A DNA stretch of 64,000 nucleotides from positions 75,389,892 through 75,453,891 of the forward strand of contig JAVMKO010000001.1 in the NCBI GenBank assembly GCA_032164245.1. The letters are read 5' to 3'. Shown piece by piece: positions 34,029 to 45,037 of this stretch. Source of the stretch: Sternotherus odoratus (lineage: Eukaryota; Chordata; Testudines; Kinosternidae). Numbering within the stretch: the first letter of the stretch is position 1; every line of letters starts with the position of its first letter. The position numbers and the translations under genes are program-made. The notes below the pieces were generated by a model. It saw only the letters and a program-made list of their open reading frames with translations. It made no database searches and was not told where the DNA came from.

Positions 34029-34348
34029 TTATTGATAGGCTGCAGCAGGAGGCGAAACTTGGATCTGGAGGCCTATCAGAGTCTTCAGCATGTCCATCTG
34101 GCACTTGAGAAGGGCTATCATGTCCTGCTGCACGGCTGGCCTTTTGCTGCACGTTTCTCCTCGCCTCACTCCCCCTTTCCATTCTGTCCCCAAGGGGGCT
34201 CCGCCCAGCCCTGGCTTGGTATCTGCAGTGCCAGAGGCTTGCAGGGTCTCTTGGAACACGTCGTCCGGTGTCCTTTTTCTTCTCCTCCTTACTTGGCTGA
34301 GCTGCTCTGCTAGTGTGGATGGAGGGACCCTCCGGGCCACATTTCCAG
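34029..34348 (-). pseudogene. Harbinger Myb-like protein, last exon
   Basis: The minus-strand exon encodes a C-terminal basic segment 'RRRRKRTPDDVFQETLQ' followed by a helical 'QDMIALLKCQMDMLKTLIGL', the pattern of the second (Myb/SANT-like) protein of Harbinger elements, which carries transposase to the nucleus and to DNA in known cases. The splice acceptor CTTTTGCAG lies immediately upstream (plus positions 34,349-34,357). The reading frame ends with a natural-looking stop at 34,029. Joined to the exon ending at 35,351 the frame is continuous across 'EGAS'-'AGNVARR'. The DNA-binding Myb domain itself was not found. Confidence 0.8.
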
Positions 34349-34972
34349 CTGCAAAAGACAGAGGTACTATTATGTGTGTTTTTGCTACCCCTGATCCTCA
34401 CACATTACAAGCACTACATTCCCACTTCCCCTTGGGATTCATAGAGCCTGATTTCAGTCCCAGCCATGGAGAGTATGTCCTGGGAGCAAGGGGAGCATTT
34501 GGAACAATAATGGGGAAGGAGCACACCTTCATCAGTATATGTGATAGGGCAATGGAACTGAAGACTGGCACTGTTTTCCACAGGCAGTGGTGCTTTTAGC
34601 TGATATCTCGCTCCTGAGGGTAAGGGAGGCTGAAAGGGAACAGCTCCTGCATGGCTCCAGCTGCAGAGCAGGTCCGCATGCTGCTAGTCTGTGTGCTGCA
34701 GTGGTGCCTGCTGAAGTGATTGCTGACTGGCGTGAGAAAGTGTCCTACAGCCCTCCCCAGAAACCTTTGCAGAGGATTGCAGCATAGCCCCAGGGAAGTT
34801 TCCTGGAGATCTCTATGGAGCATTCATGGGACATCTCGGTGCCGGTCGTAAACAAACTGTTGTGCAGGGCCTGCTCTGCTTAGCTGTACAGGGGAATGAG
34901 AAGCAGAGAACAACTCTGCCTCTACTAGTTATTTCACTACCTCTTCTAAATAACCTGATTTTAAAAAGACGA

Positions 34973-35303
34973 AGGGTACGTCTATATTACCCACCCCTCT
35001 GGCAGGTAGTGTTCGGTGTATCGGGGATAGATTTATTGTGTCTGGTTCGGGACGTGATAAATTGATCCCCGAATGCGCTTCCGTCAACTCCGGTATTCCA
35101 GCTCTGAAAGAGGAGTAAGCGGAGTCGACGCGGGATCTGCTGTGGTCGACTCACCGCCGTGGGGACGGCCAGGTAAGTAAGTCGAATTAATATACTGTGA
35201 CTTCAGCTACGCAAATAGCATAGCTGAAGTTGCGTATCTTAGTTTGACACACACACACACACACCCCCGGCTCGCTCCCCCCCCCCAGTGTAGCCCAGGC
35301 CTC
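34973..35303. mobile_element. Palindrome-bearing MITE in Harbinger intron
   Basis: About 330 bp from 'GAAGGGTACGTCTATATTAC' to 'AGTGTAGCCCAGGCCTC', an imperfect inverted pair. The interior includes 'GATAGATTTATTGTGTCTGG', 'GGAGTCGACGCGGGA' and the hairpin 'ACTTCAGCTACGC...GCATAGCTGAAGT'. A second copy lies at 47,881-48,143. A (CA)n run at 35,249-35,264 sits near its right end. Confidence 0.75.
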
Positions 35304-35350
35304 AATGAACAACTGTGTCCTTGCAATATCAAAGCAAACTGCGTACGTAC

Positions 35351-35577
35351 CAGAGGCTCCTTCCCCTGCGTCAGGCTCACCGGTGCTGGACAGCAGGGAC
35401 TGGCTCAGCTGCTCTGGCATCAGAAAGAGGTCCTGGCTCACTGTGCTACTGGATCTCCTAGTTGCCTGTCTCCCATAGTCCTCCTCTGCCTCGTCCAACT
35501 CCATCTCCTCAGTACTGGGCAGTGGGCCCATCACACCAGCCTTGTAACCATTGTCAAGGTGTTTTTGTAGGCAACAC
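35351..35577 (-). pseudogene. Harbinger Myb-like protein, internal exon
   Basis: Minus-strand coding remnant with an acidic stretch 'STEEMELDEAEEDYGRQ' and then 'SQDLFLMPEQLSQS' and 'TGEPDAGEGAS', the middle part of the Harbinger accessory protein. It ends at a consensus donor GTACGTACG (plus 35,341-35,350). A MITE lies in the intron between this exon and the last one. The upstream Myb-domain exon is missing, although 'RRNDRALRRSGTQKET' at about 35,710-35,760 may be a further piece of the element. Confidence 0.75.
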
Positions 35578-35765
35578 AGCAGAGGATAGTTCTGATGCCA
35601 ACAGAAAATTTGACAATGAGATGGAAGGAGACTAGAAGCTCTAGCAGATACACTCACCCTACTCATGAACCAGACATTGGCAAGACTAAAATGGATAACA
35701 GACATACGTGTCTCTTTCTGGGTACCACTCCTCCTTAGAGCCCTGTCATTTCGTCTTGCTCCCAT

Positions 35766-38700
35766 CAGTTGTAATGAATCTCAGTACTGAGATGAGGAGA
35801 CGTCATTCTGGGTCTCAGCCTAGCTCTTGCTTATAGCTTCTTAAATGCTATAGATGTTGAGTTCCAGGTTCCACAACATCCAGTCATCCATGGCCAGTTC
35901 CTATGTGATCCAGCACAACATGTCTCATCACTAACATGTTAAGAACGGCCACTTCAAAGCAATGACCCATCTGTTCAAGCAACGTGACCTTGACAGTAGC
36001 CAGCGGGCAACAGTGGAAGACGTTACCTGAGCTCTTCAACACCAAAACCCCATGATATGCAATACTATAATAATATAGTGGGAGGGGGATTTCTTCCTGC
36101 CCCCATTTGGTGATCAGTGTATGCTCTGAATCATCAGGATTGACGGCCCTTGTAAATTTTAACCTAGAGCAAACTACCAGTAGTGTCGCTGCCCTCATAT
36201 ATAAATGACTAATCCTGGACATGTGCTAAGCTATTTGTCCCAACAGCATCCTGTGACGGTGATTGCATTTTGGGTAGGTGGGGAATTGGTGAATTTGTTC
36301 CTCTTTTAAGGGAGCTTTGAGGTGAGAGTTCCAGCTAGCTAGACTGTAGTAGAGAAGCCGGCAGTCTTCATAATGACACTGCCTCAGTCTCTTGCTGGGA
36401 GTAAATAATCTACCTGGGTTTACACAGAGCATATTAAACTGGATATTTTATTAATACGATGGCTTAATTAATAAATAAATGGCTTAATTAGACGTGAAAA
36501 ATGTAATTATTTGTAATCCATAGAAAGCAAAATGAGGCCTTTTTTGGCATTCCTTCTTCCCCCCCTTTAATTATGGGAAAGGGTGAATAGGAATGTCTGT
36601 TTGCCCTTCACTTATCTCAAAGGCCTGTTTATTATCACTTCCTACACTTCTAATTTCCAAAGTCTTCTAATCTCTCCTTGCATCAAACTCCTGGTCCTTC
36701 CCCTTTACCTCTAATCATTTGAATTGCCTCTCACTTGACTTCTGTGATTTTTTGCTATCCTTGTTAATTACGCTATTCCTGTTTTCCTGTGTTTACCCTT
36801 CTGTTTGTACCCACCTCTGCTTGTTTTACAACCACCTAGAAACGCACAGTGACAGGGTGTTGAAACGGCTTAGCTTGGGAGAGCTAGATAGCAGTCAAAA
36901 TGCCATGTTAGTTACACAGGTGCTGCTGACTGAGGAATTGGTTTGGACACCCAGTCACCTAGAACTACGCATGTTCCTTTACTGTATTGTACTGTACCCT
37001 AACCAAGTGGAGAGGAAGGGAGCAACATGATTGGCTGAAGGAGACTACTCCCATTCTGTGTGGATCTGAGTGAAGAGATTGAAATGTAGCTACAACTTGG
37101 CCTCTTTCTTAGAGTGAAATACCCAGAGGGGGAGAAGTAGTATTGGAAAATATATTTGAAGAAGATGCTTAAAGGCATTTGTTCTCTGGATCAGCAGCTA
37201 TATCATCTTGCGGGTATGAGCACATCATCTCTCACAAGGTAAAGGCACCTAGGCGGAGACCACTTCCCTCCTACTCAGAAAAATAGTCCAATGTGATAAG
37301 TGGGGCTGCTGATTGGGTCCCTCTTTCCCTGAGTTGGTACTGACCAAATATCCCTCGTATGGCATGAGAGGGCTACTGTGCTTGTCAAATTAAGTGCATC
37401 ACTCCATGTGGCTACTAAAGATCTGTGAGTCACTCCTCTGGTAACCACCCTGCCCCTCTGCTTCCCACCCTTTTATCCTTGGAGCTGCTATAAACCTGCC
37501 AATCAGTACCAGTCAGCAGTGCTTGTGGTATCCCTTTGGTTGCCAGGTCAACATGGGGTACAGCAGATTCAAGACATGAAGGCAATTCTGCAGAATCCTA
37601 AGTGGTTTAACAGTCTGTATATGCAGATACCTCTTCACCCGACAGTGAAATGTAGGCACCTCAGGGATGGAAGGTGGCAGCTGTTTAATACTACTCAGCA
37701 TTGGTGTCCCACAGAGAGGAATTCAGAGAAGGGTATAAACCATAGATGTAGTTATATTAGATGAGAAGTGAAGGAGAATACTGTGTCTTAACACTTCTTA
37801 GAGTGTCCTCCTCACAATAGGCCACAAGGCTGATTTTTGGATATGGTGACATATTCTATTCAGTCTAAGCTTCCATTAAATAGAATACGCTTATCATTTT
37901 TGCTTAAGAAGATAACATTCTAAATTTAAACTACTGCGGCAAATAGGTAGCTGGAATATATGGCATGTTACTGCACAAACTTGCGGGAAGCAGGCATTCC
38001 ACAGCTGTACAGTTACATGTATGTTATAATTATGAAATTGGCTGAAACAGATTAATTCTCACGGAGATGTTTAACTATGAAATTCTTGAGAAAACCATAG
38101 GAGCTAGCATTCTGTCAATCCTTCACAAAAGTGTTACACATATTTTGACTTTTGCACACTTTGGGCAGATTTTTGTAATAAACGTTAACTGAATATTACT
38201 CCTTTTATATATACTCCTTTTTCATCACATATTGTTTTATGGTTTGTAATTCCTGAATATCTACTCATATCCAAATGCATATGCAGTACTGCATATATTG
38301 CTGACTATAGAATATGTACTACATTTTAAAATCTTTCTATTGCTATATTTGACAATATGCAACATTTGTTAAACACTCAGTACATTGGGGGTTGTACAGT
38401 TAATGGTATTTTCAAGACCTGTGTAAATGACATTTTTATATGGTTCTGAATGTGAAACTATTTAATTTATACTTTTCCTCCATCTAGCACAATACTCTAC
38501 TATGAATGAACAAATCAACTTGAATTACAGCTTTTGTTGCTGGAACAGTCCAAAGGGGAGAAAGAGGGCTCAATAAAGGGTTGTGGGATAAGGAGAGATA
38601 AGAAAAAAAGGCGTGGGTTGGAGTCACAGTTGAGAAAATGTGAAGAAACACAGCTGTATCCACTTGAACTGCAGGTAGATAAACAAATTAAGTATATGAG

Positions 38701-38940
38701 CTGGAATTTGCCCGGGGCACTGGCTTTCTCCATACTACATAATGATTTCCTGTTGTGATCTACTGAGTTAGATGGTGTGGTGCTGACCACCGTTTAGCTG
38801 GCAGTGTGAATCAAGACCTCTTGTGTTCACCACTCCGTCAGGTGAGTATGATTAACCCCATGGGTAAGGGACACAGGACTAAGCACAATTTGTCTCACGC
38901 CCCACTGCCCGCTAAGTCATGGTCAGGAACGTGTCCTCAT
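35766..38940. other. Unrecognised, partly AT-rich non-coding sequence
   Basis: No gene or repeat family was recognised. 37,850-38,500 is strongly AT-rich. Confidence 0.5.
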
Positions 38941-38944
38941 CAAA

Positions 38945-39035
38945 CGTGATGGGCCAGATCCCCAACTGTAGTGCACTAGCATAACTCCACTGACTTTAAG
39001 GGAGCTCCGTCGGTTTACACCGGCTGAGCCCAGGG
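38945..39035. repeat. Palindromic MITE-like fragment
   Basis: 'GGGCCAGATCCCCAACTGTA' leads to 'ACTCCACTGACTTTAAGGGAGCTCCG' (split here as an imperfect hairpin) and 'CGGTTTACACCGGCTGAG'. The pattern is like a small hairpin element common in reptiles. Borders are unclear. Confidence 0.5.
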
Positions 39036-39280
39036 CCTAGCTACATGCTGTAACATGAACAAGCCACCAACAGCTAATTAACACCACAGACAAATGCAAT
39101 GGGACTATAAGGATCACAGGTGTGTCTTCTTTGCAGTTCATATGGCAGACCCTAATGGCCTTTCATATTGCACATCTGCGAGCAGCCCAGTGCCTCATAA
39201 ACCCATTCTGTAAAGCCCTAGTTCAGCACCGACTCAGAGCACAGAGTGCCTCCTAAGCCAACACCACCCTACAGCACAGC

Positions 39281-39461
39281 TACAGAGCATTTTGGAGTGA
39301 CCCTCACAGTGGGGAGCTTGGGCTCTGAAGCCTAGAGAACAGGGTGAGGTTCAGAGCCTGAGCTACAACTTCAAGGCACTGTCCACACAGCTGTTTTTAG
39401 AGCCCTAGGGCAAGCCCTGCAGGCTAGAGTCTATTGAGTGCTGTGTAGACATACCCTGCCA
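39281..39461. mobile_element. 'GGTATGTCTACAC' MITE, right-half fragment
   Basis: The right end 'GTGTAGACATACCCTG' (39,450-39,460) and inner 'GCTTGGGCTCTGAAGCC' resemble the palindromic family at 7,353 and 46,632. No left end was found. Confidence 0.55.
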
Positions 39462-40458
39462 GTCTCCTGCCCCAGCAATGACTTTATCCCATGCAAGGCC
39501 CCATTCCAATAACTTGAGCTTCTGATTCATCTAAAAAACACGGCTTAATTTGTGGCTAATGAAAGTGGAAGGGTTCACGTCCAGCAGGCCAGTAGAGAAG
39601 GAGCACAGCATAGGAGAGCGGGGGAAGGTGAGGACACGAACCCATTTTAATTGCTGTGTTAGCTCTCGCTCATTCTCCTGGGACAGAAGAGAGTCCCGGC
39701 TCTCAATTGATTTGGTCGAGGGCACACCAAGCAGTCAAATGAACGAATACCAAGTGCAGCCTTTCATAGAGCAAACTGCTTTCCATGGGCTTCTCACTTT
39801 GCTTTGGCAAAATTTGGAGTGACTCTAGAGCCCATAAAAAGCAAAGAGCCCTGAGTGTAGCCATTGCAAGCATAGGTCATGCTGGGTTAACCACCCACTC
39901 ACAGCATGGGATGACTGACGTCCATTTGCCAGAGCTTTCTGGGGGAAACCCACAAAAGGAAGAGCAGGAGATGGTGCAGAATGCATAGGCGGAGCGGTGA
40001 GGGTTCCCAGCGCTGGAATAGTAGGACAGACTGCAGTTCAGAATGCACTAGCATGGGCAGAACGGTATGTTTCCAGAACTAGAACAGTCCTGGGAGCTGC
40101 GAATGAGGTTCCTTTGTAAAGGTGTGTGGGGAGCCCCCTGTATTTATTTAAGAATGCAGAGATGGATGCTGCGTCTAGAATTACTTTTGGCCTCTGTCCA
40201 CATTTTTGCTCAGAATCTTTTCTGATTTGCTTTGACTGCATATCGATGTGCCATTGGGTACTTACTGCCAAGAGATACCTGAAACAATAGAGCTCTTTAC
40301 ATTCCCCTCTGCCTCCTAATTACATCACACTTCCCTATACCTCTCATTGAACCTAGTCATGAAGATGCCAGCTCCTACCCAGCGGAGAGAGCTTGTTTCT
40401 GAAGGAAACTCCAGTGCCATTCCTGCCATTAGCTCTGCAGATGGCGGACAGCCTGGAT

Positions 40459-40965
40459 CAGGGGACTCAAACATGCGGCCCGGGGGCCGCATGTGGCCCG
40501 CGAAGCCCTTCCCTGCGGCCCGCCAAGCTTCCTGTCGTCACTCCCCCCCCCATAGCAGTTTGCGGGAGGGAGGGGCCAGAAGCAGAGGCTTCTCTGCTGC
40601 CTGGCTGGGCCGCGCGTGTTTCTAGCTCTGGACTTCCTATATTGCTCTTGCTTTGTTTGCCAAACAGCTGTTGGTGGTGCCTAGTGCTTTCCAGGAGGGA
40701 ATGTGGAGCTGCGTGCTCAGAGGAGGAGGTGGGGCAGGGGTGGGACCTCTTGGAAGGGGTGGAGTGGGGGCGGAGCCGGGGCAGCGAGGGCAGGGTGTGT
40801 GTCAGTGGTGCGGCCCTCGGGCCAGTGCACTAGTCCTCATGGAAGGGGTGGAGTGGGGGCGGAGCCGGGGCAGCGAGGGTGCGTGTGTGTGTCAGTGATG
40901 CGGCCCTCGGGCCAGTGCACTAGTCCTCATGCGGCCCTCATGGTCATTTGAGTTTGAGACCCCTG
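40459..40965. mobile_element. Non-autonomous hAT with internal tandem duplication
   Basis: A 507-bp element from CAGGGGACTCAAACATGCGG to 'GAGTTTGAGACCCCTG', flanked by the exact 8-bp duplication GCCTGGAT (40,451-40,458 and 40,966-40,973). 'TGCGGCCC' motifs recur at both ends. An 89-bp direct repeat fills the right half. No transposase is present; the frames across it are GC artefacts. Confidence 0.93.
40751..40930. repeat. 89-bp tandem duplication in hAT
   Basis: 'TGGAAGGGGTGGAGTGGGGG' at 40,751 recurs at 40,840, and each copy ends in 'GGCCAGTGCACTAGTCCTCA'. The copies differ at few positions ('GCAGGGTGTG' against 'GTGCGTGTGTG'). Confidence 0.92.
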
Positions 40966-42982
40966 GCCTGGATAGTGTTCTTTTAAGGGCCAAGGCTGGG
41001 CCGGACAGACCACAGCAGAGTCATGTCATGTTTTAAAAACACTCTTTGAAATACAGTACTGCCCTTGAAGGTTAGAAACGAGGCCAGCCCTTCCCTCTGC
41101 TGAATTCCAAAGCTCAACTCTTACCTCTGTGTTCTAGTCTCACATGTTCGTTTGTTGCTGGTTTCTCCCTTGTTCACTCCTCTGTGGTGATGCCCAAACC
41201 TGCTTGTCCAAGAAAGCTTCAGCTCCTCTGATGCTATGCAAGGTTGATAGGTGTCCTTCACAGTTTAGTAATGGAGTTCCCTCCCCTGACTAAATTATCA
41301 GTTTATGGCAAAAAGAATTTACATGATACTTTGTGCACGTTGGGACAACTGACACTTTGGGAAGCTTTATGTAGAGCTCCAGCCTGAGTGGATAGCTTCA
41401 ATAGCACTCCAATTTCCTTAGATTAACTAGCATTGTCACCAGCTTCTTGTGGTTTCCGTGAGCATGTCTACCAACCAGTGTCTAAACAATATAAAGTGAG
41501 AGGTAACCCATGGCCAGAGTACCTGTCTATTGGTCTGACTTACCAAGTGTTTGCTCTTCCCGAATGTGACCGTGGCTGACACGTGAACTGGGTCCCCATT
41601 CTGAGACTGCAGGAAGTGGTTGTCTCAGATGAGCCAAAGGTGCATCCCTGTCTCCCCCCCCCCCACACACACATGTCCTGAAAATAGGTCAGGAACTTAC
41701 ATGCCAAGGCTGCAGAAAGGAAAATTCAGGCTAGGCACCAGGTGAAGGTTTCACAGTCCATACAATGGATGCTGCTGTATTTGGAGATGGTACATTCACT
41801 GGACTCATGATCTCAGAAGAGACTGAGCACTGAGACTAGCCCCACCTAGCAGGGAATGCTGCCTGGAATAATAAAAGCCTGTCATGCAGCTAGAGAGGTC
41901 CCTTCCCATAATAATGTACCAGGAATATTGTATAGCATGGAAAGGGGCCACACAAGAATCTGAGAACACACCTTTTCAGCCTTCTGAAGCCAGATAGTTA
42001 CACAGGGCAATGGAGGAAAAGTGAGAGCACTTTTACAGCTGGAAATTGGGATGAAGGCTTTTCCTTCTCAAATGTTCACTGGGATGTGACTCATGGTAGC
42101 AAAAGCAAGGTAACAATTACAGGTAAGGGAAGGATAGCTGGTTACCTCACATTCCATCATATAGTCGGCTTTCCATCTTCATCTGCTGGAGAGTAGAGGG
42201 ATAGATGTGAAGACCCCTTACTCATCCCTCCATTCTAAGGGATTTTATGTATTAAAAAGGGAAATATGGGAAATTAAAAGGAGCCCAAAATGCTCAGGAG
42301 CAGAATTAAACAACGGGACCCAGGAACTAGTGAGCTGTGATGAAAGAATAATCATCCCAGTTTGATTCTGGAGTGAAAGCTCTCCATGCCATCCCTCTGA
42401 GCCCTCCAGTCCAGCCATCCAGAATGGAGTCAATATATACAGGAAAAAGTTTCCAAATTCCATTCCCTTATCCACTGTTACCAAGTAATACAGAGGATGA
42501 AGGCCTAATATGACTCTACGACCATGAGCCAGTCACTGTACCTTTGAGGGGAACATCACCAATATATTATAAAAGTCACTCCCCAGGTCAAGTGTGAAAA
42601 GAACAAAGACAATCAAGAAAATGTTCAGATTCTGGATTTGGTGGTTTTTTTTTTAAACCCTGATATTTTGTGGTAGGATTCTTTATTTTTGAATATAAAG
42701 TGACAGAAATAATTTGCTGTTAGAAAAGAGAAAGAATCTTCGACTATTTACAGATTTTGTACATCACAAAGTTTTTCTTGTTTTGTGTTATTTTGTTGTT
42801 GTTCATTTTTTTTTTCTTTTCTAAATTTTCTCTGCATCATTTGAACAATGCTGAACTGGAAATCTGTACATTTCACAAAAAAATCTCTCTGCCCAGAAAA
42901 CAGCTTCCAATGAGAAACAAGACAAATCAAAGGGGGGGGGGAAATCAACTCCTTTTTTTTGTTTTCCAGGAAATCCATTTGC

Positions 42983-43016
42983 TTATATATATATATTTAT
43001 ATTTATATATATTATT
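42983..43016. repeat. AT-rich microsatellite
   Basis: 'TATATATATATATTTATATT' type simple sequence. Confidence 0.9.
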
Positions 43017-44019
43017 TTTCAAGTTCAAACACCAAAATTCAAGAGAAAAAGAAAAAAACCCTAAAACTGTCTTCCCCTCCCCCCCTCCAGTATCTGTGGA
43101 TCCCTGCTTGTCTGAAATCAGAAATAGCTATTTACAGAAAAACAAATTGGAGAGGGGGGGCTCAGTGGTGATGAGGATTGGGGGAAAGAAGGGTGGTGAT
43201 TGGTGGGGTGAGTGGGATTCGGGCCTCAGAGAGACGAGGCAAGCCTGAGTTCAAGTGCGCTTTCCCTCAGGAAGACGCTGTGCTGGGAAAGTAACAACAA
43301 TGCCTCCTCCTCCCACTTTAGTTGTGGGGAAATTGCCAGAGGCGCTTCTCCCTCACCCCCACACTGAATTCATTTTCATGGCTGCCGCCCCCATCCCCTG
43401 CTTCTGTCAATGTTGCTGGCTATGCTCTGCCAATAACAGGGATTATGCCCCACTGGGGGCACTGGAACTGCATTCAGAGTATATTGTTTCACCTCCCTAT
43501 TCCCAACCAGAATATGCTTAAACAGCACCTGCAGCCATTGTACTAGGACCAGGGCCAAGATGGCCGTTCGGTAACAACACTATGATTGGACACCATAGTA
43601 GTTTGGCCTTTCCTGACTCCTCCTTCCATCCCTCCAGTCCCCCACCCCACTCCTATCCCTTGCCCTCAAATAATTGTGCACACCGGACTAACTAGGACTG
43701 ACTTAGAGCAGCCTAAGCGAACAGCCAAAGGATTACATTAATTCTGCCTCCACCCCCCACAAACCCCAACCCCACCCATCCCCCGTATAACTTGATCTAG
43801 ATTCACAGTTACAAGAATTCCACAAGCGTCAGATGAGAAGCAAAGAAAACACTACACAATATTCTCCATAAAAAGCCATCAGTCATCTCTGTCCTTCCCT
43901 TTCTCTCTCCATCCTCTTGACCTCAGTCCCAACCCCATCTACTGAAAAACGTCTCTAAAGTAGACAAGTCCAAAATCTCATTGCACAACAATGAAGCTTA
44001 TGGGTGCCAATGGGAAGCT

Positions 44020-44170
44020 GTGATTTACATGTGATTTTTGTGTATTATAATGCATTTGAGAGGAAATGCTATGTAAATGTGTGTAAATGCAAACCAAGAT
44101 CTTAAAACAGTTTTACATAATGCAAGTAAACAAACTAATCGCCCAGTGCACTTCTAAATGTTAATATAAA
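44020..44170 (+). repeat. Unknown repeat, copy A
   Basis: 'TATGTAAATGTGTGTAAATG', 'AAGATCTTAAAACA', 'TAATGCAAGTAAAC' and 'TGTTAATATAAACTA' match 47,330-47,470 in order and orientation. No terminal repeats are visible. Confidence 0.65.
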
Positions 44171-44248
44171 CTAGACATTAACCATTACGTTTAGGTAATA
44201 TTACTGGTTGGGAAAGCAGTGGCCTCCATGGTTGTCTAAGTCATATGT

Positions 44249-44470
44249 AACAAAGTCCTGTGGCACCTTAAAGACTAACTATAAAGTTTTGAAGCATGAG
44301 CTTTCGTGGGCTAATACCCACTTCGTCGGATACATCCATTGTCGATGTATCCGACGAAGTGGGTATTAGCCCATGAAAGCTCATGCTTCAAAACTTTATA
44401 GTTAGTCTTTAAGGTGCCACAGGACTTTGTTACCTCTGCTATTCCAGACTAACACGGCTACCTCTCTGAT
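44249..44470 (+). mobile_element. Penelope-like inverted insertion with 14-bp TSD
   Basis: A 222-bp insertion flanked by an exact 14-bp duplication TCTAAGTCATATGT (44,235-44,248 and 44,471-44,484). It consists of two arms, 44,248-44,336 and 44,344-44,432, which are inverted copies over 89 bp with one mismatch, separated by 7 bases. A 38-bp tail (44,433-44,470, with 'GACTAACACGGCTACC') follows the right arm only. A long duplication plus inverted partial copies is the usual arrangement of Penelope-like retroelements. Each arm contains a hammerhead-like core. No coding sequence is present. The assignment to Penelope rests on architecture and on a remembered amniote repeat, not on a search. Confidence 0.82.
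44351..44388 (+). ncRNA. Hammerhead-ribozyme-like motif (right arm)
   Basis: The order of elements matches a type I hammerhead with a very short stem III. CCGACGA (44,351-44,357) stands where the core CUGANGA is required, differing only at U4. Stem II follows as GTGGGT/GCCCAT (44,59-64 and 69-74 of this kilobase) with loop ATTA. GAAA (44,375-44,378) comes next, then stem III AGC/GCT with loop TCAT, and the nucleotide after it (T, 44,388) would be the cleavage position. Stem I is not obvious, and U4 to C is expected to be damaging, so activity is unlikely in this copy. The left arm repeats the motif on the minus strand with a perfect stem II closing pair. Confidence 0.6.
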
Positions 44471-44484
44471 TCTAAGTCATATGT

Positions 44485-44740
44485 GTCCTTGAAACGCAGT
44501 TGAGAAACATCCAAGATGTGTGTCCATTAGACAATCAAATTGCTACTTATTTTGAAAGCTGTGTAAACGCCATCTTTTTGGTCTGTTAATTCTTTTTTAA
44601 AAGAACGCCTACCCGCTATGGGACTAACGTTCAAGAACTTAAATGTAAGAAACCTCTGAAGATTGGCAGAGCCATAATGGATCTGTAAATAACTAGATAC
44701 GTAATTTAAAGGACACCACATTTCGGACTAAAAATCAGAT
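44485..44740. other. Unrecognised non-coding sequence
   Basis: A short interval between the Penelope-like insertion and the next MITE. Nothing recognised. Confidence 0.5.
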
Positions 44741-45037
44741 TTAGGCTATGTCTACACTAGAGACTTTACACATGCATAGCTGTACCACTGTAGCTGTAAG
44801 GTTTCCCACGTAGCTGCTCTCTACCAACAGCAGAGAGCTCTTCTGTCAGCATACTTAAAGCAGCCCCAATGAGCGGTGGTAGCTATATCAGCAGGAAAGT
44901 GTCTCCAGGTGACACAGCACTGTCCATATCGCTGGTGGTGTTGGTGAAACTGATGTCGATAAGGGGGGTAGTTTTTTCACATTCCTGACGAAGAAAAGTT
45001 TTACCAACAGAAGTGCGAGTTTAGACATAGCCCTCAT
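44741..45037. mobile_element. 'GGCTATGTCTACACT' MITE
   Basis: The ends 'TTAGGCTATGTCTACACTAG' and 'AGTTTAGACATAGCCCTCA' are inverted repeats. The interior includes 'AGCTGTACCACTGTAGCTGT' and a central 'CTACCAACAGCAGAGAGC'. It resembles the Harbinger-type MITEs of the window but is a separate subfamily. About 295 bp, non-coding. Confidence 0.75.

Larger units (their letters stand above)
31586..35765. mobile_element. Harbinger DNA transposon, decayed, with nested insertions
   Basis: The left end at about 31,586 carries 'GGGCATGTCTACACTACAAA', and a second inward 'CATGTCTACACTACACGCC' stands at 31,664. Inside are a plus-strand transposase pseudogene (about 32,270-33,600) and a minus-strand spliced Myb/SANT-like gene remnant (34,029-35,577). 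The two genes are convergent, the layout of vertebrate Harbinger elements. A matching right terminus was not found after 35,765, so the right side is truncated or too diverged. A hAT (31,852-32,256), a Penelope-like fragment (32,611-32,684) and a MITE (34,973-35,303) sit inside it. Confidence 0.85.
40974..44234. other. Unrecognised sequence, AT/T-rich around 42.6-43.1 kb
   Basis: No gene recognised. 42,630-43,100 has T-runs, an (AT)n-like block at 42,983-43,012 and TTTATT motifs. This could be a minus-strand 3' UTR but nothing proves it. The end of the interval (44,020-44,170) resembles 47,330-47,470. Confidence 0.45.
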
